This document shows, piece by piece, positions 5,275 to 6,609 of a stretch of DNA of 6,609 nucleotides. A model generated the notes under the pieces. That model saw only the letters and a program-made list of their open reading frames with translations. It searched no databases and was not told the DNA's origin. Every line of letters begins with the position of its first letter. The first letter of the stretch is position 1. Position numbers and translations under genes: made by a program. Source of the stretch: Rubrobacter sp. (GTDB lineage: Bacteria > Actinomycetota > Rubrobacteria > Rubrobacterales > Rubrobacteraceae); assembly GCA_016781775.1 (NCBI GenBank), contig JADDPR010000244.1:2506-9114 (forward strand), read 5' to 3'.

Positions 5275-6609
5275 GTGAACGACTCGGCTGGCGGGACGGG
5301 GCGGAGAGCGCTCCGGAAGGCGACGTTGCGCCTCATCCCCCTTCTGTTCGTGCTGTACATCGTGTCGTTTCTGGACCGGGTGAACGTCGGGTTCGCGGCG
5401 CTGCAGATGAACGAGGATCTGGGTTTCAGCGACGCGGTCTACGGGCTTGGGGCCGGGATCTTCTTTATCGGCTACTTCATTTTCGAGGTCCCGAGCAACC
5501 TCATCATGGAGAGGATCGGGGCGCGGGTCTGGATCGCCCGAATCATGTTCACCTGGGGTGCCATCTCGGCGGCGATGTTCCTGGTGCAGGGACCCGCGAG
5601 CTTCTACGCACTGCGGTTCCTCCTCGGCGTCGCCGAGGCCGGATTCTTCCCCGGCATGATCCTGTATCTCACCTACTGGTTTCCCGCCCGCGAGCGCGCT
5701 CGAAGGGTCGCCTACTTTATGGCGGCCATCCCCATCGCCGGCGTGATCGGCTCCCCGCTCTCGGGCTACCTCCTGACCTTCGACGGGCTCTTCGGTCTCG
5801 CCGGGTGGCAGGTTATGTTCCTCGCCGAGGGTATCCCGGCGATCCTCCTCGGCTTCGTCGTCCTCTTCTACCTGCCCGACGGCCCGAACGGCGCCCGGTG
5901 GCTGGAGCCGGAGGAGCGCGAGTGGATGCGGGGCGCCCTGGCGCGCGAGGACAGGATCAAGGCCGACCGCGGCGAGTACACCACGCGTCAAGCCCTCTCC
6001 AACGGCAAGGTGTGGCTGCTCGCGGCCGTGTACTTCGGGGTCGTCACCAGCCTCTACGGGGTCTCGCTGTGGCTGCCGCTGATCATCGAGGACCTCTCGG
6101 GGGTCGGGCCCCTGGCGGTCGGCCTGCTCGGGGCGATCCCCTACGTGGCGGGCGCCCTCGGCATGGTCGTCGTCGCCCGCCACTCGGACAGGACGGGCGA
6201 GAGGCGGTGGCACGTCGCCGTCGCGGCCTTTACGGCGGCCGTCGGCCTCGTTCTCACCGGGGCGACGGACTCGCCGGTGGTCGAGATGGCCGCGCTCACG
6301 CTCGCGTCCCTGGGCATCTACAGCACCCTCGCGACGTTCTGGTCGCTCCCCACGGCGTTTCTGAGCGGGACGGCCGCGGCGGCGGGGATCGCGCTCATCA
6401 ACTCCGTCGGGAACCTGGGCGGCTTCGTCGGGCCGTACGCCGTGGGAGCCCTGAGCGACGCCACCGGCAGCTTCTACGCGGGCCTGCTCCTCCTCGCCGC
6501 CGCGGTCTTTGTGGCCGGGATCCTCGCCCTCGTGGTGCGACACGACCGTGGGTTGGAGGAGGTCGAGAAGGCGCCCGCCGCCAGAGGGACGGCGGTCGGG
6601 GGGCTTGGA
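5275..6609 (+). CDS. MFS transporter, anion:cation symporter (ACS) type, C-terminal end cut by window
   Basis: This is a cytoplasmic-membrane transporter, probably a proton-coupled importer of an organic anion. The frame is open from GTG 5275 to the last base, 445 codons, without a stop. GGAGGG (5259-5264) and AAGG (5266-5269) precede the start. Twelve hydrophobic segments can be placed at roughly residues 20-40, 56-76, 85-104, 110-131, 144-165, 178-200, 245-267, 280-300, 309-329, 336-357, 366-388 and 400-421, with a charged central loop at 201-244. Family hallmarks are LDRVNVGFA (33-41), GYFIFEVPSNLIMERIGAR (66-84), RFLLGVAEAGFFPG (113-126) and, in segment 11, GIALINSVGNLGGFVGP (371-387). 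Relatives carry 4-hydroxyphenylacetate, phthalate, tartrate, glucarate and similar carboxylates; the substrate here cannot be assigned. All membrane segments are complete, and only the end of the cytoplasmic tail is missing. A hairpin separates it from E2, so co-transcription is uncertain. Confidence 0.9.
   Translation, partial: MNDSAGGTGRRALRKATLRLIPLLFVLYIVSFLDRVNVGFAALQMNEDLGFSDAVYGLGAGIFFIGYFIFEVPSNLIMERIGARVWIARIMFTWGAISAAMFLVQGPASFYALRFLLGVAEAGFFPGMILYLTYWFPARERARRVAYFMAAIPIAGVIGSPLSGYLLTFDGLFGLAGWQVMFLAEGIPAILLGFVVLFYLPDGPNGARWLEPEEREWMRGALAREDRIKADRGEYTTRQALSNGKVWLLAAVYFGVVTSLYGVSLWLPLIIEDLSGVGPLAVGLLGAIPYVAGALGMVVVARHSDRTGERRWHVAVAAFTAAVGLVLTGATDSPVVEMAALTLASLGIYSTLATFWSLPTAFLSGTAAAAGIALINSVGNLGGFVGPYAVGALSDATGSFYAGLLLLAAAVFVAGILALVVRHDRGLEEVEKAPAARGTAVGGLG

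Noticed and set aside
5230..6543. Long minus-strand frame, 437 codons, across the transporter
   Set aside because: It is highly charged Glu/Gly/Arg/Asp sequence, the typical antisense image of a membrane protein with G/C-ending codons.
1..6609. tRNA, rRNA, CRISPR array, insertion sequence or attachment site
   Set aside because: No cloverleaf, regularly spaced direct repeats, transposase motifs or terminal inverted repeats were found by eye on either strand.

Overview
The window is a GC-rich bacterial chromosomal segment whose core is a branched-chain 2-oxoacid dehydrogenase operon. Strong G/C preference at third codon positions, frequent GTG/TTG starts behind purine-rich Shine-Dalgarno sites, and regular use of AGG and ATA codons would fit a Rubrobacter-like or related deep-branching actinobacterial lineage. 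That assignment is inference from style, not from a marker gene.

Layout. (1) Positions 1-205, minus strand: the N-terminal 68 codons of a protein that runs off the left edge. It has a hydrophilic start followed by a proline-rich tract built on an 11-residue repeat. (2) 206-440: divergent intergenic region. (3) 441-1385, plus: meaB, the G-protein chaperone of adenosylcobalamin-dependent methylmalonyl-CoA mutase. (4) 1386-1839: a 454-base stretch with no intact gene. It may hold a decayed minus-strand gene, and near its right end a -10-like TATACT lies upstream of the next operon. (5) 1840-5216, plus: three tightly packed genes for E1 alpha, E1 beta and lipoyl-bearing E2 of a 2-oxoacid dehydrogenase. 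The E1 subunits resemble branched-chain rather than pyruvate enzymes. (6) 5217-5274: a short gap with a strong hairpin. (7) 5275 to the right edge, plus: an MFS transporter of the anion:cation symporter type, missing only the end of its cytoplasmic tail.

How the genes fit together. The dehydrogenase would oxidise the 2-oxoacids of valine, isoleucine and leucine to acyl-CoAs. Valine and isoleucine degradation yields propionyl-CoA, which passes through methylmalonyl-CoA mutase, the enzyme MeaB protects. meaB and the dehydrogenase genes are therefore a plausible metabolic neighbourhood, although the gap between them argues for separate transcripts. No E3 (dihydrolipoamide dehydrogenase) and no mutase subunit lies in the window. 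The MFS protein may import an organic acid, but its substrate cannot be read from sequence.

I see no clearly new biological system. The points most worth a second look are the unusual ThDP motif in E1 alpha, the proline-rich repeat protein at the left edge, the possible gene remnant between meaB and the operon, and the hairpin before the transporter.
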